The notes beneath the pieces are model-generated. The model made no database searches. It was not told the DNA's origin and saw nothing but the letters and a program-made list of their open reading frames with translations. Positions 33,111 to 45,104 of a DNA stretch of 64,000 nucleotides are shown one piece after another (position 1 is the first letter of the stretch; every line of letters begins with the position of its first letter). A program made the position numbers and the translations under genes. The stretch is from Bimuria novae-zelandiae CBS 107.79 (taxonomy: Eukaryota > Ascomycota > Dothideomycetes > Pleosporales > Didymosphaeriaceae): positions 435,942 to 499,941 of the forward strand of contig ML976685.1 in the NCBI GenBank assembly GCA_010015655.1. Reading direction: 5' to 3'.

Positions 33111-35474
33111 AACTTTTCTCCTTTTTTAGATTTACAAGTTTCTAATTTCCTACCTAGGGGTGTTATTAGTAGTAATTTATTACTAATTCCTTATAGTTTA
33201 TAAGATTCTCTTTTAGTTTCTAGATGTTGTATTATTCTAGCTATTCTTTTTATTTAACTAAGTATTTAAGCTAATTCTAAATTATTTTTAGGTTCTTAAT
33301 TTCTTTAACCTTATACTTGTTGTCTTTTAGATCTAACTAGGTCTTAACCAGAGTGTCTTAGGGTACTAGTTCTAAAAGTAATTTATAGAATATAAGATAT
33401 ATCTTTATAATTAGTAATAAAACTAACTTAGTTATAACTAGTCCCTTAGTTTCTTGTATCTTAAAATGGCCTACTTAAAGATAACCTAGTTTTTTGCTAG
33501 GTCGTTTTATCCTTAAATTTTTTATAATAAGAACACTTTATCCCCCTTTTTAAAAGTTAGTCTTTTAATTCTTTACTTATTTGCGTTCTTAGATGGCGTA
33601 AAGGCCCTCTAGGTAATTTATTTTTAAAAGGCTTTATAAAGTTTCTTTATCTTTTAAGTTTTATTTTAGATCCTAATAAGTAATTAGCTTATATCTATAG
33701 TTTATATAGTATTGGAAGTACTATATCGTATCTAGCCTTACGCTATTATGCGCTAGCTAGGCTATTAATAGTAATTTTACCTAATTATCTTATTACTTAT
33801 TAATGTAGAATTATAGATACTACTTTAGAGACTAATTCGTACGTTCTATCTATCTATTAGTCTAGGGGTAGAAACTTATTAAGAGCTTCCTATTAATACC
33901 TAGAGTTACTATAAAGGTATCTTAATACTTAGACGTAAAGAGCTTATCTTTATTCGTAATAAACTTTTCTAGTAGTCTATATTCTATAAATACTGCGTTA
34001 TCTACCTTATAGGCTAGTTCTTTTACTATGATAGATTCTTCTATAGGCCTAAACTTAGCTACCTTAGTTAAGTAATTATTATTACTATAATAGTGTCACA
34101 CATCCGCTTTGTTCCTAGTTATAGTAACTTTAGAAGCTTTACTATAAAGTCTATTATTACACTTTACTACAGTCTTTTAGCCACTTATAGTAGTTATAAT
34201 AGTCTATAAGGCTTATATCTCTTTAGCTTATTTTTTTTTTAGCATACTAAATAGTTACTTATAATATAAGTTACTATATACTTAAGCCTAAAAATAGTAT
34301 ACTAGTTCGCAATTCGGCGCATTATTTCTTTAATACCTAGGTGTCCCTATTCTTGTAATTCATGTAGTTTTCTAATTAAGACTTCTTTAAATCTCAGTTT
34401 TATAAAGATTTTATAGGAGTAATCTTATCTTGTTTTATTAAGCCCGTGATAGACGAGGTCGTATTGTTCTTATTAATTTAAAGTAAGTTGTCCGTAGTCT
34501 TAAGAATCTTATACTATTAGTTTTATATATCTTAGGCTAGCGGCGTGGATCTTAATTATTAGCTAATTATATTTTATAGTTTTATTACTTTTTACTTATA
34601 CTACTGCGTTGTGTAAATCTAGTTTATCCTTAGTAAGGTTTAATTTTCTACTTAGGGCGTCTACTGCGTTGTTAAGCATTCCTAGTTAATAGTATATTAT
34701 AAAGTTAAAATTCGTTAGGAATTCTATTTATTATACCTATTATTAGTTAAGCTTCTTTATTATTATAAAGCTAGTATAGTTTTTATAGTCTATTTATACC
34801 TTTATTTTAAATCGTGCTCTAATAAGCTAACCTTCTTATTATTTAAAGGCGTTTATTATCTTAAGTAGTTCTTTATTATAAATATTATAGTTAAGTTCTA
34901 CTCTTAAGAACTTTTTTAAATAGAAGAATACTAGTCTTTATTTCTTATTATTACTTTATTATAAGAGTGTTACTCCTAGCGCGTAATCTAATACGTTCGT
35001 TTCTACTCTTATAGGTTTCTTTAGGTCGTGTATTTAGAGAAGAGGGCCTGCAAGAAACTTTCTTTATAGCTTTCTAAACGCCTTTAGTAGCTTCCCTTTA
35101 AGGGGCTAGGCAATCTCCTCGTTCTTTTTCTTTATAAGATCTATTAAGAGTACTATAGTTTTAGAGTAATCCTTAATAAACTTTTAATAGACGTTAGTAA
35201 ACCTTAAAAAAGACTAGGTATCTTTTACTAACTTAGGGACTAGCTACTTTTATATAGTAGCTATCTTTTTTAGGTCTATAGCTATACCTTCCCTTAAGAT
35301 AATAAATCTTAGGTATTTTATTTCTATAATGTGAAACTCGCATTTTTCTAAGTAAAAAAGTAATTAATACTTTTTTATTTTTATTAGTACTTTTTTTACG
35401 TGTTCTACATGCTCCTTAAGCGTCCTAGTAGAATAAATAAGTATATTATTAAGGTAAGTTATATAGAATATGAG
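33110..35474 (-). pseudogene. Gypsy copy 1 Pol fragment (RT to chromodomain)
   Basis: Reading on the minus strand from 35474: ITYLNNILIYS is the reverse transcriptase YLDD box with both Asp changed to Asn (35445-35450), then RNase H and integrase remnants, the post-integrase GDKVFL block and a chromodomain reading LKYLVK near 33265. RIP stops throughout. The chromodomain places it among chromoviruses. Confidence 0.8.
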
Positions 35475-36840
35475 TAGTTATCTCGGTGAGAGTGGAGCCG
35501 CATCCGGAAATGGAGGCCCGCTTGGCAGCTCGCCGCTTTTATATGGCCCGTGCGCTGACTACCTCACATAAAAGTGCGCCGCCCTCGCCGTCCTACCGTC
35601 CTCCCTCCATCGTTTCTTTACTCCTAGCAACCCCTTATCTCTTAATTGGTCACTCGGACTTGCCCGTGAGGCATTTTTCACCACTTGGCAATCATGCAAC
35701 CGCGCACTGCCCGCATGGCTCTAGTATTCGCCCCCTTTGATGAACCGACGATGAGGGCGCTGCGCCGTGTCTGAGGCAATGCTCATGTTGTTTTCGATGC
35801 TCCGCAAGTTCCTCCTACTCTGGATTTCGGCCGCTCTGGGTCGCTCGCCTTTCCTATGGATGAGCAGTGTTCATGGCACCTACCCTCTACTCTGGCACCG
35901 CCGATGAACGGAATCTAGCCTTCCATTCGATTCCTCCTTTCAGAAGGTGCCGCATACCAGCTCACCTCGGAGATCGTCGACCTGCCGCGTCATCAACCAC
36001 GCAGGATGGCAACAAACGCGCCTTGCACGTCTCGACAGCGTCTGAGCGGGAGGGGCCAGGCCTGTGCAATATCAGCTGGGCCGTCACCAGTTGCACGAAA
36101 TTGCAAGCCTCGGGAAAATGATTGGCCTGGACTGCCGCTCCTGCAAAGTCAGTTTCAGAGAGATTCAGATGAGGCAGACTCAGCCAGGCTACGACCCGCC
36201 GTACAGCTAGGCAAGACGATATTGGCACGTACTCGCCCAGTGTGCACTCAACACCGATTGGTGTAGTCTGGGTCCGCTTGACCGCATGCATGACGGCAGG
36301 TTGCGTTCCGGCGTCACAGAACAAGCGGAGGGAACGGCTAGAGCGGCCTCTTGATCAAGCAGGAGCCCGTCGGGCGCCAATCTGCCTCCATAATTCGATC
36401 CACCCCCGCCAGGAGCATGAAGTTGGAGGCCTGAATGAAGAAATGAGCCCAAGTTTGGGTCTCGGAGGTGCCGACGAGTGGAGAGCCTTTGCTGGGAGCC
36501 CCGTGATCAGCGTGCGGGCACCGGATCAGACGAAACCCCGATCTACAGGCTCGTAAGATTGTCAGGCGGCCTCTGACGAAAAGGGGGTGGATCCGTTTCC
36601 TACGGCATCTCTTCCTTTGGGAAGCTGGCGCCACCATTCCTCAGTCTCGGGGCGAGTATTGGTGGGATATGTGCTCCCGGTTCTGTCCGACAGCGAAGGG
36701 GCTTAATGCGAAGGCTGCACTATTACCAGCATTCGGCGGCTGTGCGAGCTTGGGCGCGGAAAGCTCCTCAAGCGCTCCCATGGCCTACTTAAACGTCTGC
36801 GATTCCCGCTTCCCTAGAATCCCTAGGACTTCTGAACACG
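35475..36840. other. GC-normal DNA with coding-like but unresolved stretches
   Basis: Composition changes sharply at 35475. Several plus-strand stretches look protein-like but change frame and contain isolated stops: from ATG 35694 about 140 codons with two stops (TGA near 35771, TAG near 35910), and 36550-36740 reading RKIVRRPLTKRGWIRFLRHL then a Trp/Cys-rich GEYWWDMCSRFC block. They may be decayed exons belonging upstream of the gene at 36841, or an unrelated pseudogene. I recognise no family. Confidence 0.35.
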
Positions 36841-38156
36841 ATGACAACACTTCTCCGTACTTTTCCTGTCCAGCAGTCGCTCCAATTTGTACCCTATGAT
36901 GGACCTCCGAATCGAAGACTCCCAACGAAGAAGAAAGCCCTTTCTGGTGACAACGAGTAAGTGGCCCAATTTCGATGATATTCTGGGTATCGAGCCTGAT
37001 TCGAACAGTGCAAGGGGGCATGGAGAGGAACTTGTACACGCGGCGCATAACGTAGAAGTCGTCGATTTGACGTGCTCAGGTAAGCATCCCTATAGCTGAC
37101 GTAATTTTGGTATTTTCTCTGGGGTTCTATGACAGCTAATAAAGATGTAGCCGACAAAGAAGCGGACTACAAGATCAGCAGCAGTGGAAGAGAAAGCAAC
37201 GATCTTGGCAGTCGGTGGAATCGATCTCACCCAATAACCAACTCGCGCATAGATGGTGCATCTGATGATGAAACCAGCGACGATGGCGACCGCGCTAATG
37301 GTGATAACCAGAGTGGTGTCGCCGATCGCGATGATGATTGGCCCCTCCATCACCGAGAAGGAAGCGTCAGCTACGAGCAGAACGGATATGCTGGAGAAGT
37401 TCCATTTGGGACGCTTAAGAGCCCAAATGAAGACTATACTGCTGAGCGTAGTAGCCAAGGCAAGTGACCACTCGAATCGGTGTACTTATCTGTGCTGTCT
37501 AACATTGCACAGACATCACATCCAGCATCAACGATCATCAGGTGCATCCGATGTCCGACGGCGGTGACGAGGGCGAGTGCCCCTCGCAAAGGGCAGACCC
37601 GAGCTCACAGAATCCGCCGGGCGATCTTGCACTAAAGTTGAATAAAAGCGAAGTCATTGACTTGACAGATCTAGGTAAGCATGGCTCTAGCATAACGTGG
37701 AGATGTAAGGGAACTAACATGGACAATGTTATAGGCGACGAGAGTAGTGATGATGACGAAGGTGAAGGGGAGCGCAAATGCCCCTCGTCAAGATCAAGGA
37801 GCAGCAGTGTTCTGCAAGATGCTCGCTACTCCGCACGGCCTGTAACCACTGAAAGCCCGCCACTCTCGCCTTCAAGTGGCACTATCCGGGCGGGGGATAT
37901 TGTGCCTCATGGCGATCCACTGTTCATGGCGGATACCGGCATCTCCTCTAGCGACCAGTCACTCCAAAAGGTTAGTACTCATGCCATCCAGGATTCGATA
38001 GTCGAACCACGGCAGTCGCAGAGATCTGAGCCAGCGAGTGATCAAGGTACGCGGGTGGCCCAAGCTTCTATACTGAACCGTCACACTTATGAATTCAGGG
38101 AAGCGAACTTGGTGAAACAAAGGCGAGACCACGATAGATTGCCAATCAATAAGTGA
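36841..38156 (+). CDS. Hypothetical disordered protein with two SUMO-interaction-like motifs (364 aa, five exons)
   Basis: Model: 36841-36956, 37009-37079, 37136-37459, 37513-37674, 37735-38156. Introns of 52-60 bp have canonical ends except the third, a GC-AG intron with the consensus AG|GCAAGT donor. Exons join in register to 364 residues; introns 2, 3 and 4 are all phase 1. The protein is acidic, Ser/Asp/Arg-rich and disordered. Two copies of a SUMO-interaction-type motif, EVVDLT (55-60) and EVIDLTD (217-223), each end an exon right before a GTAAGCAT donor; the second is followed by DESSDDDEGEGE, the acidic/phosphorylatable context of phospho-SIMs. Intron 4 (60 bp) is stop-free and in frame, so retention would add 20 residues. 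The 3' end overlaps the antisense phosphotransferase pseudogene, so the true terminus may be lost. The first exon may not be the first. No family recognised; possibly a nuclear scaffold. Confidence 0.55.
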
Positions 38157-38870
38157 GGCGATTTGGGTAGGCTCTACATCAGAAACGTAGATGTTTCCCA
38201 TGTGTAGGTCGGTATGCCACAAGGTCGGCCACGGCAAGCGTCCGGGAAGAGTCTTTGCGTCCATCTTAAAAAAGACCTCTTTAGCCATGTTTAAGACGGC
38301 AAGTTGTTCCTCAGTAGAGCCTCGTGGTGGCCTGTAGGGTACAACTTTGGGATTCTGTTCGATACGTGCAATCTCACGTTCGGCAAGCGCAACGCCAAAA
38401 GCAGGTAGAGTGGGCCCTAATAAGGTATAATTATTAGTTAGGAAAGGGGGTTGGCCTAGTATTACTCACATGGCCCTCGGTCAAAGCGAGCTTGTACAGA
38501 TTCCGCTTCGTCCTTGCCAAACCATGACCGCTCGCAAGACGGCCCGATGCAAAAATGGCCCGAAGGGTCCATCTAGGGCGCTAGAGGTTTGTACTTGTCG
38601 CCAGCCCCCATTGACTCACGGAGGTAAAGACTTCCATTCGCCGGGAAAGCAATCGCCGCGAGATCAGCTTCAATCTTGCATAGGTTTTTAATGAATTTGA
38701 AATGACTCAGATTTTCCATCTCTCCCTATTTCTTGACCAGTTGACAGCCGATAGCCTTCTTCATTATAATATATTCGGCACCGACTGGGTTCGAAGAGTC
38801 GGCGTTCCATGCCAGGACTTTGGGGACCAGAACTATAGTATAATTATGCACTATTGGCGCATCAATTCTA
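38040..38870 (-). pseudogene. AIM9-like aminoglycoside-phosphotransferase-family protein (RIP-broken, truncated)
   Basis: Minus-strand remains of a fungal APH-fold kinase-like protein of the Aim9 type. Readable blocks: VPKVLAWNADSSNPVGAEY near 38810, FPANGSLYL near 38650, the intron at 38469-38417 (GTGAGT donor, CTAAT branch, TAG acceptor) splitting a Trp codon in DRGPW, then ALAEREIARI, and the catalytic loop WHTDLHMGNI with the DWQ metal-binding block near 38180. Two in-frame TAG codons (38728-38726, where the neighbouring sequence predicts Trp in KWGEM, and 38575-38573) kill it; the frame is otherwise preserved. The 5' end runs into AT-rich DNA and the 3' part after EFISV is lost near 38085. 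Confidence 0.82.
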
Positions 38871-40140
38871 GCCTATAAAAGTTAATTTTAAGGAAGTTAT
38901 TACCTAAGTATACGTATATTAAATTAACTTATTAACAGAATTATATAAAACTATAATATAAATAACTTAACGCTAGTAAACACTAAGTCCGTATAGGCTA
39001 CTATTATAATACTTAATAATAACGCGTTAATTACTTAAGCTTTCTATCTTTTGTATACCTTACACCTGCTAGCCTAAGTAGCTAAAGTACTTTCTTATCT
39101 ATACGTTGTTATAGCAATCCTCCTGCAGGCCTAACTCTAAAAATTATAAAAAAGTCTAAAAAATAAGCGCCTGCTAGAGGTTTTTTTTTATAACTTTAAT
39201 ACCTTAAAGCTTTACTTAATTAGATTTATATTAAGTAAGTATAGTAATAGGTACTTAAGTACTACTCTAGCGTCTAAACAAAGCTATTAAAATCTAGCTA
39301 ATTAATAAATAAAAGTATTATTTATTATAATTATTAAGCGTGGCCCTAAGTACGGCGTATAATATAATAGCACTTTACTAGCTATAAACTTCTTTATTAG
39401 CTTTACTATAATTGCTCCTTAATATATAAAGTTATTGAAATACCTATTAATATTTATAGCTAATAATAAGCTCTACCTCTCTAACCTCTACACTAAATAT
39501 AATACTTAAACTAGTATATTTACTTTTAACTAGGTATACTTATAATTACCTATACGCTTATTATAAGCGCTTTTATTAAGTACTATTACCTACTTTACCT
39601 TATACGCTAGCTAGTAGCAAGCTTAAAACGCTTAATAAAGAACTATATTACGCTTAGCTACTACTTTAGTTACTACTTTTTAATTTTCTTTTATACTAGC
39701 AAGGGTCTCCTAGATAGTTATTTATAAGGCTTTTATATTATAATTATTATATAAGAAAGCCTGCATTTTATCTAGGTAGGTATTTAGCTAGCTTTATAGT
39801 AACTCTTTAAGCTTCTCGCGATGGTACTATAGTAGTAACGGCGGCTACTCCCGCCGTACGCAGGCTGGCGGGTTAGGCTACCCTTAGTACTCTAGGCTAA
39901 GTTAAATCCTTTTATTTATTAAGTAGGCTACTTTAGTATCTTTTTAGATTTTTATAATATAAATATTATTTTTAAAATAATTAATTATAGCCTGTAATAT
40001 TATTAGTAATACTTAGCTTTATTTAGTAATCCTATAGAGTACTTACAGATTCTTTAAATGCATTAAAAGGTTAATATTTAGCTAGTAAATCTGTGTTTTA
40101 AATAATGTACGAGAATTAATTACTAACATGTAGGGCAGGT
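38871..40140. repeat. AT-rich RIP-degraded DNA, family unknown
   Basis: Stops in every frame and runs of TTA/TAA/CTA. A GC-richer patch lies at 39835-39890. It borders GC-normal DNA at about 38870 and 40131. I could not identify domains or terminal repeats. Confidence 0.45.
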
Positions 40141-42156
40141 CACATGGTGAGCGGTAATTTACGAAACGACAATAACGTTAAAAAGCAGTGTCTTGGGGCC
40201 CACACGCATCCGAACACCAACGATTATCTTGATGGACAAGGGCCATTGTTGTTTCTTGAGTTCTCAAAATTGGGTTCCTATTTACAATTTCCTGAAAGAC
40301 GGAGCACCATATCGTTGGCCATGTAATAGCCTATGGTAGTTCTCGATCCTACACTGTTGCTAGCCCGTGAATGTGGCACGGCAAAGGACGATAGAATTGA
40401 GGTTGTCAAGGCGTGTGCGCGTCGCAAGTTGACCAAGCCGCACCACTCTTGTCCCGGTAACACTACTGACGATGAAGTAGATTCAATTCTAGATCATACA
40501 TGCGCTCATTTGTTTGTTGATACTGTAAGGCTGAATTATGTTTCAAGCACTCAAGACAAGGCGCTTGCAAGAGAATGCGGTACCCAATCACGATGCCTCA
40601 GCCGTATAGCCGCTTCTGTATCACAGCGGTCGCAGCCTGTAGCGATCGTGTTAGGACCTTGGCCGAGCCTGGTTCCAGATGTCGCGGTACCAATAAAAGG
40701 TCCGCTGACGTTTGTTTGCGGCAACGCTTGCTCACCATTCTTGGTGGCTCACCTCCACGCGGCCTCGGCTCGTGGCTGACCTTATTTGATGCCGTGATTC
40801 ACGTAACGTGCCCCAGACATGAAACAGAGTACTGCCGCCTCACGATTGCGTTCAGTCATCGATTGAGCAATCTATCGGAGCGCTGGAGAGGCCCCTCTCT
40901 AACCAACACCATTGTCAGTCCGTCAATGAGGCATAGCAGAGATATCAGCATGGCTACGGCTTCTCTCGAAGCATCCTGCGCTCGCTTCTTTTACACGAGG
41001 CCCACTGGTCAGCCCATCGCTGACTGACAATGTTTGTGACGTGCCGTATCGACGAACTTGGTGCTACAGCGTCATCCTCACTCACAGTCACCCAGCATGC
41101 TACCATCGGTACCACACAGTACTGTAGATGAACAGACAGTCTCGTCCACTGTCATCCTTACTCATGTCGAAGGAGTGGTGGCCCCTCGACGTACATCAAA
41201 GGCATAGCCAACAGTCCCCTCGCCTCCCTTGTGGTCTGGCTTCTATCTACGGTTAACGTACATCTCGCCTCAAGAAGTGATGTACTTGCGCCTGTTTTTT
41301 TGTTCCTTAATTACCATTGGTGTGTCTGCAACATCCTTGTTTCAAGGCTCGCAGTTGCTCGTGATTTGCGGTGTGACCCGCTGCGAACGGCGTTTTGGAG
41401 TGCACGGGCGATCTCCGCATGAGCATCCAGCGAGTGCGGGCGCATTCTGCGGGGAACAAAGAAGGGGTGCGGCGTTATGAACCGCACGGGATTGGCGGGC
41501 ACGGGCTGTTTCGATGTATGGGCGTTCGCGCTACGGTCGAGATGGCCGTGTGGGTGAATCGACCGCACAGAGAGTTCGCCCGCACGGGCAGACTGTGGCG
41601 TGCGGGCGCTTGAGGCTGAGAGGCTGAGAGGCCGCATGTCCTGATCTGCCAACGTGGGACCTGCCTTCAGGGGAACGCCGCCCGCATGGAGGTAGCCCGC
41701 GCGAGAACCTGGCCCACAGCACCAGACATGAACCAGCATGTTCGAGGTCAGTTCCCGCTGTCAGGGTAGAGACACGCGAGTTAGCGAACAATCGCTTAAT
41801 CGAATGTGAAAATTGGATTCTAGAAACAGGAAAACGGAAACGGAAAACTGAGAATGGAAAACGGGACATAGGAAACTGAAAATCAGAAGCATACAGCAGC
41901 AATACATATATATATGCAGCAAGATATCAGAACTTGAGCTTGCAAATCATGTCGTCCCAACAGCAGTCACGCATCTCACTACCGAGCAGACGTTGATGTA
42001 AACCCAGCGTTGTAAAGCTCCTATGGCTTTTGCCACATAGAAGTCTCCGTCTATCACAGAATTAGAACAACAATAGAAAATTGATTCCATGCAATGAATA
42101 GCACGGTGCATTAGTGTTATGCTAGCAGCTCAACAACGTTCTATCATTTCACAACC
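40141..42156. other. GC-normal DNA with two weak open frames
   Basis: Two ATG-initiated frames are long enough to mention: 40333-40779 plus (148 aa, containing LARECGT twice, around residues 10 and 78) and 41739-41311 minus (142 aa, Arg/His/Pro-rich). Neither has a recognisable domain, signal peptide or splice pattern, so I leave them uncalled. A purine-rich stretch of GGAAAAC-like units lies at 41818-41890, and AGGCTGAG repeats near 41612-41630. Confidence 0.4.
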
Positions 42157-44253
42157 TTAAACAATCGCGATTGTCACTTTATCGCATTCCTCCCATCTGA
42201 ATAGCGGGTCAGCATCAGGGAAGCGTCCTCTAACATAACCAACACGTCGATAGCAGCCCGGATAGTCTAAGCTCCTCATAATCACCATTGCGTCCCATAC
42301 AGTGATATTTTGATCATCATGACGTGTACCACCTAGAGCTAGACACCAAGCCCGAGTAGAGGAGTCATTGCTAGGTGAAGACCCTCCATAGCTGTGAGAT
42401 CCATCTCTTTCGAGCCATAAGTTTGATAGCGGCTTGCCTCCGACATCTGATATAGTCGACACACAATTGCTCAGAAATACCTCTTTCAAGTATGCTTTTA
42501 TGATGAGCTTATGAGATGTAATGGAACCGAAAGGTGCTCCGTCATTGGAAAGTGTCGTGTGGCAATACAAAATTTCCGCTGATGCAAAATGTATCCTCCC
42601 TACCACGGAGAAGTCAATACTTGCCTGAACCGCTGTCCAAGACCAAGATGGATATTCTGGTAACACAATTCTAGTTTGTGGGCCAGGGTTAACCATCCAC
42701 ATGAGATCGTAAACTAGGTACTGCTTCCATAACCCAGCAAGGTAATTTCCACCCAAGTACGGCGCAAAGAGATTCGCAATAGCTGAAATCGCAAGCAACT
42801 TGTCAGTTACATTGGTAAGCTTTCGTGCAGAGTAAGATTGCACCGCAGCATGCCAAGTTCGCCATATCGGAGCTCTCGCCGAGTCGAAATGGACTCCGTG
42901 CTGAGGAGGATAGTCGTAGATATCTGGATCCCGAATCTGCTTCAATATCGGAGAGCTATAGCCGCAGCTGGACGCCCACTCTTCCCAGTCAATTCCGACC
43001 TCAGGATCAGACGAATAACCTTCTATACATCTCCAAACCATAGTCGTCTTTGTGAAGATGAAAAGGCGAGTAGTAAGTAATGACTCCTGCAAGGTCCATG
43101 CACGCTCGTTAATCGGTTGAAAATGGCCTGCAATCGTAGGCCAATCTCGCGAATACTCTTGAATCAGTGTCCAGCCCAGGGTGTCCTGGTCGACGCGTAC
43201 ACGCAGTCTAAACAATCCATCAGCGGGACCACATTGCATGCCAAGGAAGCCTTGATTGCAATTTGAAGCACTGGCGACCGAGATGGTGAACTGAGACCCC
43301 ATGTAAATGCTCCGCATTTTCGCAATCTCTCTTTGTACGTCGTTGTAATCGTCTTGCACTATACATAAAGAGTCAATCCAGATGTATCGCATTCCCATAT
43401 GTCGAGCGACTCGAAATGCATCGCGGATAGTCTTTGGCATGTTCGAGCATGGTAAGCATTGTAAATACGAATTGTATCGCTTAATAGTGGTGGCAAAAGG
43501 CTGAAAATCGCCCCAGCAGTAGCTCAGAGCGCAATAACTGCTAATCTCCGCTTGACTGTATCGAAGGCGTGCGGCTTCAGGTTTGCCCAAGGGGGACAAT
43601 TCAATTAGTCGTGTCGGCAATTCAGTCGATTTATGAATGTGGCATCTTTCGTGACTTGTGAGGCATTTGTCCATTTGTCGTCGAATTTGATCGAAGCTCG
43701 AAGGTGAAGAGAAGTCGGAAAGCACTGCCCGTTGAGGGATTGCTGCCGTTACCGGGTCATCTATGATGTAGTCAGAATAGATTCGGGAGTGTAGCTCCTA
43801 CTTTTATTATTCCATACCAACAGTCGCGTAAAGCCTCCAGTGTAGTGATAAGATTTGATTCGAAGCTGGGCCGTCCACCAGTTGTACTCCTCTGCGGGGC
43901 CAGAAACCCAAGGCACCGCGGTCTGCGTCGAATTCGACTTCTAGGATGATTTCCTCCTCCGGAGAGGGATACCAATGAGGTCGTGGTTCAGGAAAGCGAA
44001 CGGCCTTGGTGATCTGGTTGTCATTCGCATCACCTCTCCGATAATGTCCGTCATGAAAGGCAACCTTGCTGCAGAAAGTACAGCCTGCACTTGCAGAGTG
44101 CTCAAGTTCAGACCTGATCCTTCGATATTTGTAACTTCTGCTCTTCCAGATTTCGTTCCATATGAGACGGCCTGTGGTCGTATCAAAGTCGGTGAAGAGT
44201 TGATTGCAAGCACCACATATTTCGAGAGCAGGAATATCTTCTAGCAAGGGCAT
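42157..44253 (-). CDS. HET-domain (heterokaryon incompatibility) protein, 679 aa, two exons
   Basis: Exons 44253-43818 and 43760-42157; a 57-bp intron with GTATGG donor, CTGAC branch and TAG acceptor joins them in register to 679 residues. The N-terminal 145 residues hold a CGAC and a CTFC pair common in fungal HET proteins. The HET domain follows with its three blocks: YCALSYCWG (about 230), IRDAFRVARHMGMRYIWIDS with CIVQDD (about 270-295), and INERAWTLQESLLTTRLFIF (about 375-395). The C-terminal half is a long variable region. In fungi HET domains trigger cell death when partner alleles differ at hyphal fusion, and resemble bacterial and animal TIR domains. The frame is fully intact although transposon wreckage lies on both sides. 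No paired NLR or partner gene is seen nearby. Confidence 0.92.
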
Positions 44254-45104
44254 GTTACTGGAAAGCGATGTAATCCAATGGAAATGTCTGTCGTAATTGT
44301 GATGGTACTAGATTATTCTTACTAATAAGTTGGCAATCGTCAGGCAACTGCGGGCAGTTCTGGGCAGTCATGAGGGTGCAACAAAATGGGACACGTGGCT
44401 ATAGATGCTAGAGGCCCGCCCCATGCGCCACTTATCTCAGCGGTGCTCAGACGCCAGACAAGAAGAGGGCTAGTTTCGCACGGGCTGCCACACCATTACC
44501 AAAGTAGCTACACCAATATCAAAGTAGAATAGATTTAAATAATCCCTGCAAGTTACGCCCTCTTCATACCTATTGTCTAAGATATAATAGTGTAATTCTA
44601 TGTGTACGCGTGTTACGCGCCTCCAGCCTTTATAACTTCTAAAATAGAGGGAGTAATACTACTATATTAACTACTCTTAGAAATCTAATTAATGGATTTT
44701 ATGCTATTAAGAAGTATATTAAGCAGGATTTTATTATATTTTATATAAAGTTTAAGCTAATAATTATAAAAGTTATCCTTAACGCGTTCTAGCTTTAATC
44801 CTTACGGCGCCTCTACTAGTCTATTAACTAATTATTATATAAAGAATCTCCGCCCGCGCAAGGAAGCTAGTCTATATTACTTATTTAAATTACTACGTTT
44901 TATTTCTTAAGTACATAAAGGTGCTGGATGGCTAGAACAAAGCAGAGCTATTAGAGGTAAACAGGCGACAAGCGATATAAAAAGAGGACAGGTTATATAG
45001 AAAGACTAGACTACTTTAATAGTAGCGCGCTAGCTACGCGTTTAGTTACTTAATTTTACCCTAACGAGCTATTTCCTAATTACGTTGTCTAGTGTTCGGA
45101 TCTT
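44254..45104. other. HET upstream region passing into RIP-degraded DNA
   Basis: The first 300 bp is GC-normal and must hold the HET promoter; an imperfect 20-bp tandem pair ending CAAAGTAG lies at 44489-44527. From about 44540 the DNA becomes AT-rich with stops; the part after 44930 reads as degraded N-terminal sequence of the helicase that follows. Confidence 0.45.

Larger units (their letters stand above)
31444..35474 (-). mobile_element. Ty3/gypsy chromovirus copy 1, inverted and truncated within RT
   Basis: Minus-strand element. The 3' LTR is at about 31444-31957, RIP-decayed but alignable to the LTRs of the complete copy at 49671-56785, and is preceded in element sense by AAAAGGGGGAA. 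Reading leftwards from 35474 the body begins inside reverse transcriptase and continues through integrase tail (a readable FKKGDKVFL block near 33555) and a chromodomain at about 33330-33215. Everything upstream of YLDD is missing: the AT-rich sequence stops abruptly at 35474 against GC-normal DNA. A solo LTR of another family is nested at 32396-32883. Confidence 0.85.

Noticed and set aside
40333..40779. 148-codon plus-strand frame with LARECGT twice
   Set aside because: No recognisable family, no signal or splice pattern; the two seven-residue matches are too little to claim a repeat protein.
41095..41130. ACCACACAGTA resembling an end of the mariner element
   Set aside because: No second inverted end or TA-flanked partner found within 1 kb; probably chance.
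41311..41739. 142-codon minus-strand frame
   Set aside because: Arg/Pro/His-rich composition typical of a spurious frame in GC-rich DNA.
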